Positions 17,101-24,659 of a DNA stretch of 64,000 nucleotides are shown in pieces. The stretch is from assembly GCA_964466055.1 (NCBI GenBank), contig CAYXLW010000003.1, forward strand, positions 1-64,000, written 5' to 3'. Origin of the DNA: CAYXLW01 sp964466055 (GTDB taxonomy: Bacteria > Patescibacteriota > Gracilibacteria > GCA-2401425). Under the pieces are notes generated by a model that saw only the letters and a program-made list of their open reading frames with translations, ran no database searches and was not told the DNA's origin. The number at the start of each line of letters is the position of its first letter. Position 1 is the first letter of the stretch. Made by a program: the position numbers and the translations under genes.

Positions 17101-18944
17101 GTGGCATATCTAGAGATGTAAAAACAATAGATGTTTATCAAGCTTCTCAAAGTATAAGCTCAGATAGTGAGGTATCAGTATCTATGTCAAATATAAGTAA
17201 AGTTGATTTAGAAAACATAAAAAGCATAAATGACAATTTTGCAAATATTCTTTTTACAAAAATTTCTATAAATGACAAAGACAATGATTGGATTGAAATA
17301 AGCTGTAAAACCTGTGGAGAAAAAATTAATTTAAATGGATATAAATTATATGATGACAAAGTTTTTTTTATTTTTGCTCAAGACATTTTTATTTCTTCTG
17401 AAAACCCAATAATAATAAAATTGTTAGACTCTGAAATCCCAAACGATAAAGAAAATATTATTAATGTTGAAAAGAAATCTGGGCTTACGAAAACAGATGA
17501 TCAACTTATTTTAATCAATAACAAGGAAGAAATTGTTGATGCTATTTGTTGGAACAATTTTGATGACACTTTTGCAAAAACGGAAATTGAAGATGAACAA
17601 AACCTAAAAGATTCTGGAGCTTGGAAAGGTGAATGCGTGGATTCAAAGTCTCTTACAAAGAAAGGAATAATTCTTTTTCGAGATATTATTGATAATGATA
17701 CAAATACAAAAGAAGATTGGAGTATTTTAGAGAGCTTTGAGGATGATGTTTTATTAGAGGAAAATAAAGAGGAAAAAGAAATCAATCCTACAATTGAATT
17801 TAAAGATGGTTTGCGTATTTCTGAGCTTCTTATAAATCCTTATGGGGACGATAAGCAATTTGAATGGATTGAATTACAAAACACTTTAGATGAATCGATA
17901 AATATTAAGAATTGGTCATTAACTTTTAAGTCTAAAAATTTTGAATTTGAAGATAAAGAATTAAAGGCAAAAGAATTTTTAATAGTTTATGCAAAAGAGT
18001 CTAAACTTAATTTAAATAATAAGTCTGGCGTTCTTATTCTAAAAAATCCCAAAGAAGAAATAGTCGAAGAAGTTAAATACGATAAAGTTTTTGAAAGTGC
18101 CAGCTTTGCCAAAAACAAAATAAATGGCTTCGAATGGACAAGTATTAATACTCCCAAAAATGAAAATTTAATTTTCCCTATTAAAAATGGAATTAAAGAT
18201 TCTGATCATGATGGAATTTCTGATGAATTAGAAATACATCTTGGAACAGATCCATTTAAAAGAGATACAGATGGAGACATGCTTCCTGATGGATTTGAAA
18301 TTGAAAACGGATTAGATCCATTAATTTTTGATGAGGCAGGAAAGGAATCATTCCAAGACTACCTAAAAAGAAAAACAAGTTTTGCCGTTAAAACACCTAA
18401 AAAAGATGAGGACTTATTAAAAATCTCAGGAACAACATTACCTCTTGCTAAAGTAAAAATTAAAGTTCATTCCAATCTTCATATTTATAAAACTGAGGCT
18501 GATAATAAAGGAAAATGGCAAAAATATATTACAAAATTAGAAAAAGGAGAACACTTATACCAAATTCAGGTTATAGATAAAAACGGAATTAGTTCTGATT
18601 TTTTAGAGTCTGTTAATTTCAACTTGGAGAATGATTATGAAATGACATTGAAGCAGAAAGAAGAGCTTTTTAGTAAAAAGAAGAAATCAACAAAAATTGT
18701 TAAAAAGAAGGGGATAGAATCAATATCAGATAAAAAGAAAGTTAATGCTTTTTTAATTGCTTCAAATTATAAATCTATTTCTAAAAAAATTGATACTGAA
18801 ATCAAGGAACATTCTAATTTGAAATATGATTATTCTAGTAAAAAAGCACAAAAAATGAACTTTAATGTTTATTTATGGGGATCTATATTTCTAATTTTAG
18901 GAGGAATCTTTAGTAAGCAAAGAACGGAAGACATATCTGATTAA
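14109..18944 (+). CDS. Giant cell-surface protein with lamin-tail, FN3 and PKD domains
   Basis: This protein has 1611 residues. A signal peptide (about residues 1-23) precedes a lamin-tail domain (DEFVEIYNPTDQEINLKELG). Three fibronectin-III-like repeats follow near residues 215-490, each with SFSWENP- or FFSWVSPT-type strands. A second lamin-tail domain begins at INEIAWAGM (about 500), a third at INEVYPSPRDEELEWIEFYNP (about 780) and a fourth at ISELLINPYGDDKQFEWIEL (about 1240). A PKD domain with DADGDNLSFYWDFGNGKT lies near 950. Thrombospondin-3-like calcium loops (DSDHDGISDELEIHLGTDP) lie near 1360. A Lys-rich stretch and one C-terminal helix (YLWGSIFLILGGIF) anchor it. I infer a long adhesive stalk on the cell surface. 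It is transcribed alone. Confidence 0.85.
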   Translation: MNKIYYISILFLLLIFGILSIYAQISDHLLISEVIYGNTNADDEFVEIYNPTDQEINLKELGLTLHIRNSTGTSDSNKTITWTNEIIPAYGFFLFVSQNSQSFLNLADATYSPSLVNNGAVYISFSNNKLDNVIDFISWGNHVMPEGFENQRTESFSSKQSIERKSNENGVDINLGNAWDTDSNDFIIKQTANPQNSSSAPEFHTNEEPEEIDTIPPSPISYLQANAGITSIFFSWVSPTDEDFSEILFKKGNDESISIGKVSSYLISDLEASTEYIFSFYSKDLTGNVSDPITITITTLEIPEILPPEPIKNLTATNITTNSISFSWENPINENFSEILAKIDNGDLFSLNKETNIYFLENLNDNTVYDFTLYAKDTNENLSEPISISIKTLEIVILDDVPPAEISDFFGTQKTFSISVFWQNPMDEDFSNILFSYAKNGDSFGEVKNLGKLTNFTVDDLLPSNSYQVKIQTQDLLGNTSNGLISTFSTLACNSNNSVIINEIAWAGMTVLAEEDQVLSYGHEYQWIELFNKGNEEIDLEGWEITTDQGHEILLDSLIIPANEYLILQNSEQEIFADETIIPDLIYEDPKDNENKSILFSSETTNIKLIDQCRMTVENIPSIFAGNYSGYQSMARLSVNSNSSLADSWFNEKINGSPATENIFYKTNLSIAYLNPSPYYPTPNQPFVIEATVANLSKEPAYYGNWSIQILNENEEILGQSLGVLLENYADNTVIPIEIFALEEGEYDIMGQIICATNNCGKYSTLNQRINIKISSRINEVYPSPRDEELEWIEFYNPSEVEFESTNSQLCIDDECIVLLENIPAQTYYVINENETEKFDGEWIVLKNTSSEIKWKKEEWIYNEEFDEDWDDPEDEFIFQEEIFDIFRYEGASIGQSFSRDTNGNIEKSSHITKEKDNTFNQAPVAVINIQGSGNSSGTAPFSLNVTGEDSYDADGDNLSFYWDFGNGKTDLSENPLSIKYESVGRYYLKLQVSDTFGGISRDVKTIDVYQASQSISSDSEVSVSMSNISKVDLENIKSINDNFANILFTKISINDKDNDWIEISCKTCGEKINLNGYKLYDDKVFFIFAQDIFISSENPIIIKLLDSEIPNDKENIINVEKKSGLTKTDDQLILINNKEEIVDAICWNNFDDTFAKTEIEDEQNLKDSGAWKGECVDSKSLTKKGIILFRDIIDNDTNTKEDWSILESFEDDVLLEENKEEKEINPTIEFKDGLRISELLINPYGDDKQFEWIELQNTLDESINIKNWSLTFKSKNFEFEDKELKAKEFLIVYAKESKLNLNNKSGVLILKNPKEEIVEEVKYDKVFESASFAKNKINGFEWTSINTPKNENLIFPIKNGIKDSDHDGISDELEIHLGTDPFKRDTDGDMLPDGFEIENGLDPLIFDEAGKESFQDYLKRKTSFAVKTPKKDEDLLKISGTTLPLAKVKIKVHSNLHIYKTEADNKGKWQKYITKLEKGEHLYQIQVIDKNGISSDFLESVNFNLENDYEMTLKQKEELFSKKKKSTKIVKKKGIESISDKKKVNAFLIASNYKSISKKIDTEIKEHSNLKYDYSSKKAQKMNFNVYLWGSIFLILGGIFSKQRTEDISD

Positions 18945-19061
18945 ATGTGTATCATGAAATTTTTGAGATTATAGCTTTTAATATTGATAAGATAAAAAAC
19001 ATTCCTTCATTTAAGTATGTTGAAAAAGCAAGGGTGGCAGAATAGTTTTTGTTAAGAACAT

Positions 19062-19086
19062 GAAAAGAGAAAGGCACATTTCTCCT
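19062..19086 (-). terminator. Rho-independent terminator after the 19090-19272 gene
   Basis: Reading the minus strand, the stem GAGAAA/TTTCTC with a six-base loop is followed by TTTT, just after the stop of the small gene. Confidence 0.5.
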
Positions 19087-19089
19087 TGT

Positions 19090-19272
19090 TTAAAGTTCTT
19101 CGATGACTAGGTTGTAATTACCTTCTTTTAAAGCCTCGGATATCTTTATTATTATGCCTGTTATTGCTTTTTTATCGTCAAATCCATCAAAAAAGTCAAT
19201 AGGGTCGTTTATCTTAGGGTTATCTATCTTTATTTCAAGGTGGTGGTATTTTTGTTCATTGTTGGTTTCCAT
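19090..19272 (-). CDS. Small acidic hypothetical protein, 60 aa
   Basis: I do not recognise this protein. It starts METNNEQKYHHLEIKID and ends in an amphipathic helix (ISEALKEGNYNLVIEEL), with no membrane segment. It lies 61 bases downstream of the 169-residue hypothetical gene on the same strand and is followed at once by a terminator hairpin, so the two may form one transcript. Confidence 0.45.
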   Translation of the reverse strand: METNNEQKYHHLEIKIDNPKINDPIDFFDGFDDKKAITGIIIKISEALKEGNYNLVIEEL

Positions 19273-19333
19273 GTTTATAAAATGTTAATTGATATATATA
19301 TAATTTTCAAAAAATCAAATTTAGTTCCTAATT

Positions 19334-19843
19334 TTAAGCCGCTTCAAGTAAATAAAGAATTATACTATTAAAAGTAGTTGTAGCAGTACAAATATTTTTA
19401 CCATCTTGTATGGTAGCATAAAACTTATTAATATTTAGTTGTTTTGTTGGGTCTAATTTTATTATCATAACATCATTTTCGAGAGAGCTTGGTTTATAGT
19501 TTTCTCCCAGATGATGACTACCATCCTGATCCTTCCTAGTTACTAAATAGCATTTATCAATCTCCGTTATTTTACATTTATTGTCTGTTCCTGTATTTAT
19601 AGTTTTTAATTTAAGTCCCATTTTTTGCATAACCTCAAGCACAGGAAGGTCTAATTCTAAAACGTCTTTTTCTTGAGACATTTTTTGTAATATTTCATCC
19701 CATTTACTTTTGTTTCCTCTTTTTACATCATTAAAACAACTAAGATGCTTTACTTGTAATCCTTCAATTTCAACATCAGGCAAGTTTCTGCTTGGAAGCA
19801 TTTTAATATACCAAGGTTCCAGAGGAATTATTTCAACTTTCAT
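19334..19843 (-). CDS. Hypothetical protein, 169 aa
   Basis: This is a soluble protein without a recognisable domain. It has beta-rich stretches (KCKITEIDKCYLVTRK, DVMIIKLDP) and a hydrophobic C-terminus (FNSIILYLLEAA). The ATG at 19843 follows a short AT-rich leader. It lies 57 bases downstream of nrdG on the same strand. No functional link can be drawn from sequence alone. Confidence 0.6.
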   Translation of the reverse strand: MKVEIIPLEPWYIKMLPSRNLPDVEIEGLQVKHLSCFNDVKRGNKSKWDEILQKMSQEKDVLELDLPVLEVMQKMGLKLKTINTGTDNKCKITEIDKCYLVTRKDQDGSHHLGENYKPSSLENDVMIIKLDPTKQLNINKFYATIQDGKNICTATTTFNSIILYLLEAA

Positions 19844-19900
19844 ATTAAAATGGTTAGGGGGTCAAAAAGTGGAAGCATTTTACAATTCTTATATATTTTG

Positions 19901-20605
19901 TCAATGTCTAATTTCAATTTTATTAACATAATCTTCTAATTCAATTTTGAATTCTTCTAATTCTTTTTTGGAAAAACTTGAAAATTCTTTGAATTTTTCA
20001 TTAAGAACCGAAATATTACGAAAGTTTTGTAGTGCCCAAAGCCTAGAATCTTTTATCATTTGCCCCATTTCCTTTAAGGTTTCTAAATCATGGCATTCAG
20101 GAAGAATGGTTGAACGAAATTCGTATTTAATATTTGAATTTTTAATTAACTCAATACTTTTAGTTATTTCTTTAATATTAATGTTCATTCTTGTTAAATC
20201 ATTATATTTATTCAAAGATGTTTTAATGTCCATTGCAATATAATCTGCTAAATTTTTATCCAGTATTTTTTTTATCATTTTAGAATTAGTCCCATTTGTA
20301 TCTAATTTTACTAAAAAACCCATATCCTTTATCTTTTCCATAAATTCTGGAAGATGATTATGAATAGTTGGTTCTCCTCCAGATATTACAACTCCATCAA
20401 GTTTGTCTACTCTTGTTTTCAAAAAGTTTTTTACAGCTTCAAACGGAATGAAGTTTCCTTTCATTTTCTCTAATTCTTCGGGAATTACAAATTGAGAATT
20501 ATGGCAATATCCACAACGCATATTACATCCAGCTGTGAAAATAATTGCAGCTATCTTCCCTGGATAATCTAATAATGTAAATTCATTAACCGCTGTAATT
20601 AACAT
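19901..20605 (-). CDS. nrdG: Anaerobic RNR activase, radical SAM protein
   Basis: The protein opens with a radical-SAM motif CNMRCGYCHN (Cys 27, 31, 34) that binds a [4Fe-4S] cluster and cleaves S-adenosylmethionine. It then shows GGEPTIHNHLPEFMEKIK and KLDTNGTNSKMIKKIL, typical of the NrdG2/PflA-like activase family. At 234 residues it is longer than the compact E. coli NrdG. Its expected role is to generate the glycyl radical on the NrdD system encoded just upstream. It lies 7 bases downstream of nrdH, so translation is probably coupled. Confidence 0.88.
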   Translation of the reverse strand: MLITAVNEFTLLDYPGKIAAIIFTAGCNMRCGYCHNSQFVIPEELEKMKGNFIPFEAVKNFLKTRVDKLDGVVISGGEPTIHNHLPEFMEKIKDMGFLVKLDTNGTNSKMIKKILDKNLADYIAMDIKTSLNKYNDLTRMNINIKEITKSIELIKNSNIKYEFRSTILPECHDLETLKEMGQMIKDSRLWALQNFRNISVLNEKFKEFSSFSKKELEEFKIELEDYVNKIEIRH

Positions 20606-20612
20606 AATTTTT

Positions 20613-20855
20613 TTAGGAATTACTTTTTAAGAATTCTTCAATTTCATAAACTTCACTGCCTCTAAAAATTTCACTTTCTTCTTCAAATACAATAAATAAT
20701 GGTGCGCTAATTACGTCATATTTCCCAGCAAGTTCTATAAATTTAGGATGAGTATTATCCAAAATTTCTCCCTCAAAAAAAACATTATCGTTTATATATT
20801 GTTTTATTTCAGGACACTTAGGGCAGGTTTGAGTTGTGAAAAGCAGGTATTTCAT
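20613..20855 (-). CDS. nrdH: Glutaredoxin-like thiol reductant NrdH
   Basis: This 80-residue thioredoxin-fold protein has the redox motif CPKC at residues 11-14 and the cis-Pro strand SAPLFIVF. Its position 7 bases before nrdG makes a role as electron donor to the anaerobic reductase the simplest reading. Class III enzymes that do not use formate take electrons from a thioredoxin or NrdH-type partner. A separate thioredoxin is encoded at 26 kb. Confidence 0.82.
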   Translation of the reverse strand: MKYLLFTTQTCPKCPEIKQYINDNVFFEGEILDNTHPKFIELAGKYDVISAPLFIVFEEESEIFRGSEVYEIEEFLKSNS

Positions 20856-20888
20856 AAATGTACTTGTTTAAAGAATAAAAAACAAAAC

Positions 20889-21006
20889 TTGCATTTTAAA
20901 GTTATTATATAGTAAAATTATGATGTAGTCGGTAGTAAGTTCTAACTGTTGAGCTTCAATTGCATTGCAATGCTGATTATGCCCCAGAAAAAAGGGGCAT
21001 TTTTTT
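20889..21006 (+). ncRNA. Candidate small RNA between nrdH and the DUF3800 gene
   Basis: On the plus strand, TTGCAT (20889-20894), an 18-base spacer and TAAAAT (20913-20918) could form a promoter. About 60 bases after the predicted start comes a strong terminator (ATGCCCC, 8-base loop, GGGGCAT, then T7). The predicted RNA is about 80 nt, includes a small GCATTGCAATGC palindrome, has no ORF, and is antisense-oriented to both neighbours. No plus-strand gene explains this terminator. It matches no RNA family I recognise. Confidence 0.35.
20979..21006 (+). terminator. Strong rho-independent terminator
   Basis: The stem ATGCCCC/GGGGCAT with an A-rich loop is followed by T7 on the plus strand. In the other direction it lies immediately after the stop of the DUF3800 gene, where it could act as a hairpin without a full U-tract. 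Confidence 0.75.
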
Positions 21007-21007
21007 A

Positions 21008-21739
21008 TTATGGTTCTATGCTTATATATTTTGATAATTTTTCAATTCTTTTTGATAAACTTTCTATAAATTTACGATGATATGAAATAGGCTTTTTTAA
21101 AAAATTAGACACATAATTGGAAGTATAAATATAACTCAAAACATCGGAAAATTGTATAAGGTATGAATTAAAACTTTCTACATACATTACATTATCGATA
21201 AATTGTTCAATATCTTTTTTAAAAGCACCAAAACTTGTTCCATTGTCCTTGTAATATCTGAAATCATTAATAATTTTTTGTTCTAAGCCTTTACATCTAT
21301 CCATTATAACCATGCCTAAAACTTTTTTTTCTTTTAAATATGTTTCAATCTTTTCTATTAAATACATAAAGGCAACATTGTGGGGATGAAAAGGTGTTTT
21401 GTATTTTTTTTCAAACTTACTTTTGTTAATACCTTGAGAGAAGAAGTTGATTTCATAGTGTTCAGCTATTTCAACAAACTTTTCAAATATATTAAGCCTT
21501 TCTTGTAACTTATAATGTTGAAAATATTTCTTGCCATTAAATAATTCTACTCCATGAAATTCAAAATCATAGTTTTGAGAATGTGGTAAAAATATAGGCA
21601 AAAAACTTTTAATACTATTTTCAATTTTTTGTGCCTTATCTTTAGGAATAGTTACTCCTGAAATAAAATGTATTGGTTGATCAGCATCCCTAAGGTTCAT
21701 CCCAGTATTCCCAGACTCATCAAGATAAATGAAATACAT
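21008..21739 (-). CDS. DUF3800 family protein
   Basis: The start MYFIYLDESGNTG is the diagnostic DUF3800 opening, whose Asp-Glu pair is thought to be catalytic in an RNase-H-like fold. Further acidic and His positions follow: DFEFHGVELFNG, FFSQGINKSKF, GMVIMDRCKG and SYLIQFSDVLSYIYT near the end. At 243 residues it is full-length. Family members are widespread, often mobile and sometimes found with defence genes; their activity is poorly defined. Here it sits inside the nrd cluster, between the glycyl-radical ORF and nrdH, which is unusual. Confidence 0.8.
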   Translation of the reverse strand: MYFIYLDESGNTGMNLRDADQPIHFISGVTIPKDKAQKIENSIKSFLPIFLPHSQNYDFEFHGVELFNGKKYFQHYKLQERLNIFEKFVEIAEHYEINFFSQGINKSKFEKKYKTPFHPHNVAFMYLIEKIETYLKEKKVLGMVIMDRCKGLEQKIINDFRYYKDNGTSFGAFKKDIEQFIDNVMYVESFNSYLIQFSDVLSYIYTSNYVSNFLKKPISYHRKFIESLSKRIEKLSKYISIEP

Positions 21740-21782
21740 TTTTAATTAGTCTAAATAATATGATTTTATTCTGATGTTTTTA

Positions 21783-21992
21783 TTAACTATATTTCTTAAT
21801 AAACTCAGAATTTGCTGAAATTTGTTCAAGAAATGCAATCCTTGAATAAAATTCAGATTTTTTTCCTTTGTTATACTGACTTACTGGTCTGTGATACCCC
21901 ATAACTCTAGTCCAAACTTCACATTTAGTTCTTTTACAAGAGTCCTCTTTTTTATTTGGGTTAGCCGATGATTTAGTAATTGGAGTAGTCAT
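21783..21992 (-). CDS. nrdD: Stand-alone glycyl-radical domain of anaerobic RNR
   Basis: The 69-residue protein carries CKRTKCEVWTRVMGYHRP, followed by VSQYNKGKKSEFYSR. This matches the C-terminal glycyl-radical loop of class III reductases (RVxGY, radical on the Gly). In ordinary NrdD this segment directly follows the CxxC zinc finger of the same chain. Here it is a separate ORF starting 18 bases after the nrdD stop, in the same frame, with its own ATG preceded by an AT-rich leader like other starts in this window. I infer a two-piece reductase, comparable in idea to the GrcA/YfiD spare part of pyruvate formate-lyase. A recent nonsense mutation or stop readthrough is the alternative. Confidence 0.75.
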   Translation of the reverse strand: MTTPITKSSANPNKKEDSCKRTKCEVWTRVMGYHRPVSQYNKGKKSEFYSRIAFLEQISANSEFIKKYS

Positions 21993-22010
21993 ATAATAAA
22001 AATTAATTTT

Positions 22011-24149
22011 TTAAAAATTGATATTCATTTTATTTATTTTCTTATTTGATGTGTAATGTTTTCTTTCATCTAAATCATATTCCTCAGAAATTTTTGAGGC
22101 ATCTAATTCCTCATCACATAAAGGGCAATAATCATGTTCTCCTGCAATGTATCCATGTTTTGGACATATAGAGAACGTTGGTGAAATTGTTATGTAAGGC
22201 AGTCTATATTTCGTAAGCGCTTTTTTAACCAATTGTTTACAACTTTCGGCATTTGAAATTCGTTCAGCCATGTATAAATGAAGAACAGTTCCTCCTGTAT
22301 ATTTTGTTTGAAATCTATCTTGTTTTTCTAGTGCTTCAAATGCGTCTGACGTGTATTCGACAGGGAGTTGTGTTGAGTTTGTATAATATGGGAATTCTTC
22401 TGTTCCTGCTTGAATAATATCAGGGAATCTTTTTTTGTCTTCCTTTGCAAATCTATAAGTTGTTCCTTCAGCAGGAGATGCTTCTAAATTATAAAGATTT
22501 CCTGTTTCTTCTTGAAACTCAACAAGCTTTTTTCTCATAAAATCAAGGATTTCTTCTGCAAAGTCACCGCCTTTTTCTGTAGTAATATCTTCTTCATCAT
22601 TATAAAAATTTCTTATTGCTTCATTAACTCCATTAATACCAATTGTTGAAAAATGATTATTCAATTTTTTAAGATACCTTTTTGTAAAAGGGAATAAACC
22701 TCTATCTATCCAAGTTTGTATTTCCTCGCGCTTAAGTTCTAGAGATGTTTTAGCAAGTTCCATTAAATATCCTAATCTTTCAAAAAATTCTTTTTTATTT
22801 CCTTTATTCAAATAGCCAATTCTTGGAGTACTTATTGTTACCACTCCAATAGACCCAGTCATTTCTGCTGAGCCAAAAAGTCCTCCTCCTCGCTTAAGAA
22901 GTTCATTTAAATCTAGTTGAAGACGACAACACATTGAACGAACATGATGTGGTTTAAGGTCTGAATTCAAGAAATTTTGAAAATATGGAAGTCCATATTT
23001 TGCTGCCATTTCAAATAAAAGATCTGTGTTTTTGCCTTCCCAATTAAAATCAGGAGTAATGTTATAGGTGGGGATAGGAAAGGTAAAAACTCTTCCTCTA
23101 TTATCGCCTTTAGTCATAACTTCAATGTATGCTCTATTTATAATATCCATTTCTTTACTTAGTTCTTCAAACTTTTTTTCATAATATTCACCTCCTAGTT
23201 TTAGTCTTTTATCTTTTAAATCAGGAGGACATTTCCAGTCTAATGTAATATTTGTAAATGGAGTTTGTGTTCCCCATCTAGAAGGTACGTTCAAGTTAAA
23301 TACGAATGATTGCATATTATCATAAACGTATTTATATGTGCGCTCATCAATATATCTTAGTTTCTCTTCTTCGGAAGAAAAGGATATTTTGTAATTTTCT
23401 ATTTCGGCTTCAATTTGTTTGGCATATTTATGAACAAAAGGAGCAAGATATGTGTCAAATGAAGAAAATGCCTGTGCCCCTGCCCATTCATTTTGAAGTG
23501 TTCCTAAAAAATTTACCATTTGTGCCATTGCAGAAGCAAGATTTTTAGGTGGAGATGATTCAACTTTATCAGGAACCCCGTTTAATCCTTCTTCAAGAAG
23601 AACTCTAAGTGACCATCCAGCACAATATCCTGAAAACATATCGAGATCATGAATATGATAATCACCATTTCGATGAGCGTCTCCTACTGATTTTGGATAT
23701 ACATGAGAAAGCCAATAATTTGCAGTTACTTTCCCAGAAACGTTTAAAATTAGTCCTCCCAAAGAGTATCCTTGATTTGAGTTTGCATTTACTCTCCAGT
23801 CAGATTTACTTAAATATTCTGTCATACTTTTTGCTACTTCGATTACAACATTTTTTGTAGCACGTATTTCAATCTTTTTTTGACGATAAAGAATATAAGC
23901 TTTTGCAGTATCGGCATATCCTTCTTCTATAAGAACTCTTTCAACGGTATCTTGTATTTGCTCAATTTCTGGAATAGCATCTTTAAAAGTTTTATCTAAT
24001 GCATCAACAACTTTTCTTGCAAGTTTCTCAGCAATTTCTTTATCACTACCTCCAACAGATTTTGCTGCCTGATATATGGCATCTGAGATTTCTGAAGGAT
24101 CAAAATCTACAATTGCTCCGTTACGTTTTTGAACTTTTATTATTGTCAT
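22011..24149 (-). CDS. nrdD: Anaerobic ribonucleoside-triphosphate reductase, large part
   Basis: NrdD reduces ribonucleotides to deoxyribonucleotides without oxygen. The N-terminus is an ATP-cone (IKVQKRNGAIVDFDPSEI) that senses the dATP/ATP ratio. The catalytic barrel includes SLGGLILNVSG, YHIHDLDMFSGYCAGWSLR, NVPSRWGTQTPFTNITLDW, HHVRSMCCRLQLDL and GSIGVVTISTPRIGY. A zinc finger CPKHGYIAGEHDYCPLC lies near residue 665. The chain then runs into a polar tail and stops at residue 712 without the expected RVxGY glycyl loop, which is encoded by the next ORF (21783-21992). Two NrdR-box palindromes lie upstream. nrdH and nrdG follow further downstream. Confidence 0.93.
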   Translation of the reverse strand: MTIIKVQKRNGAIVDFDPSEISDAIYQAAKSVGGSDKEIAEKLARKVVDALDKTFKDAIPEIEQIQDTVERVLIEEGYADTAKAYILYRQKKIEIRATKNVVIEVAKSMTEYLSKSDWRVNANSNQGYSLGGLILNVSGKVTANYWLSHVYPKSVGDAHRNGDYHIHDLDMFSGYCAGWSLRVLLEEGLNGVPDKVESSPPKNLASAMAQMVNFLGTLQNEWAGAQAFSSFDTYLAPFVHKYAKQIEAEIENYKISFSSEEEKLRYIDERTYKYVYDNMQSFVFNLNVPSRWGTQTPFTNITLDWKCPPDLKDKRLKLGGEYYEKKFEELSKEMDIINRAYIEVMTKGDNRGRVFTFPIPTYNITPDFNWEGKNTDLLFEMAAKYGLPYFQNFLNSDLKPHHVRSMCCRLQLDLNELLKRGGGLFGSAEMTGSIGVVTISTPRIGYLNKGNKKEFFERLGYLMELAKTSLELKREEIQTWIDRGLFPFTKRYLKKLNNHFSTIGINGVNEAIRNFYNDEEDITTEKGGDFAEEILDFMRKKLVEFQEETGNLYNLEASPAEGTTYRFAKEDKKRFPDIIQAGTEEFPYYTNSTQLPVEYTSDAFEALEKQDRFQTKYTGGTVLHLYMAERISNAESCKQLVKKALTKYRLPYITISPTFSICPKHGYIAGEHDYCPLCDEELDASKISEEYDLDERKHYTSNKKINKMNINF

Positions 24150-24199
24150 GAGAAAACGTTTGAGTTAAAGGATTTAAAAAAAATTGAAGAAAACAAAAA

Positions 24200-24213
24200 C
24201 GCTATATATAGCG
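24200..24213 (-). promoter_or_regulatory. NrdR box, proximal to nrdD
   Basis: CGCTATATATAGCG is a perfect palindrome whose core CTATATATAG fits the NrdR consensus CwATATATwG. It lies 50 bases before the nrdD ATG and overlaps likely -10 sequence. A second box is centred 33 bases further out. Confidence 0.72.
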
Positions 24214-24232
24214 GATATAATTAGCATGAGCC

Positions 24233-24246
24233 ACAATATATAGTGT
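24233..24246 (-). promoter_or_regulatory. NrdR box, distal to nrdD
   Basis: ACAATATATAGTGT contains the core CAATATATAG and is close to the standard ACACwATATATwGTGT box. Paired boxes about three helical turns apart are the usual NrdR operator arrangement, repressing RNR genes when dATP is plentiful. No nrdR gene is in the window. Confidence 0.75.
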
Positions 24247-24398
24247 TAATTTTATTATGACAAGATTATCTTCTTTTGATTTTTTTAATCAGTAATTATC
24301 TAATGTGTAAATTATCTCACGTATAACTAAGAAATATGATTGTATTTAATTAGTTTTAACGGATACCCCATTACCGAAATAAAATCTATTTTTAGATA

Positions 24399-24427
24399 TT
24401 GACACATGTTTCACATATATGTAATAA
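24399..24427 (+). promoter_or_regulatory. Distal promoter of the sigma4-HARE gene
   Basis: TTGACA (24399-24404), a 17-base spacer and TAATAA (24422-24427) lie about 230 bases before the ATG at 24660. With the second promoter at 24552 this gives two tandem starts in a 510-base gap that holds no gene. Confidence 0.5.
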
Positions 24428-24551
24428 TACGCTCCTTATGTAAAATAAAAATAAAGATAGACATTTTTTTTCTTTTAAATAAGGGGGCAAATCAAGTTTT
24501 ATTATTTTTTAAAAAAAATTAGCTTTTATTTAAAGTAAAAATTTGAAAGAC

Positions 24552-24580
24552 TTGACGTTTTGAAACATTTCTCCTAATAT
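24552..24580 (+). promoter_or_regulatory. Proximal promoter of the sigma4-HARE gene
   Basis: TTGACG (24552-24557), a 17-base spacer and TAATAT (24575-24580) give a predicted start about 73 bases before the ATG at 24660. Confidence 0.6.
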
Positions 24581-24659
24581 TGCTAACGAATTTTGAATCT
24601 TATTTTAAGCATTCGATTTACCGATTTAAAAACTATTTACTTATCTAACATAAATAAAC

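Noticed and set aside
18947..19045. GTG-started 32-codon ORF after the surface protein (ending FKYVEKARVAE)
   Set aside because: It looks protein-like and may be a gene remnant, but it is too short and has no match I can name.
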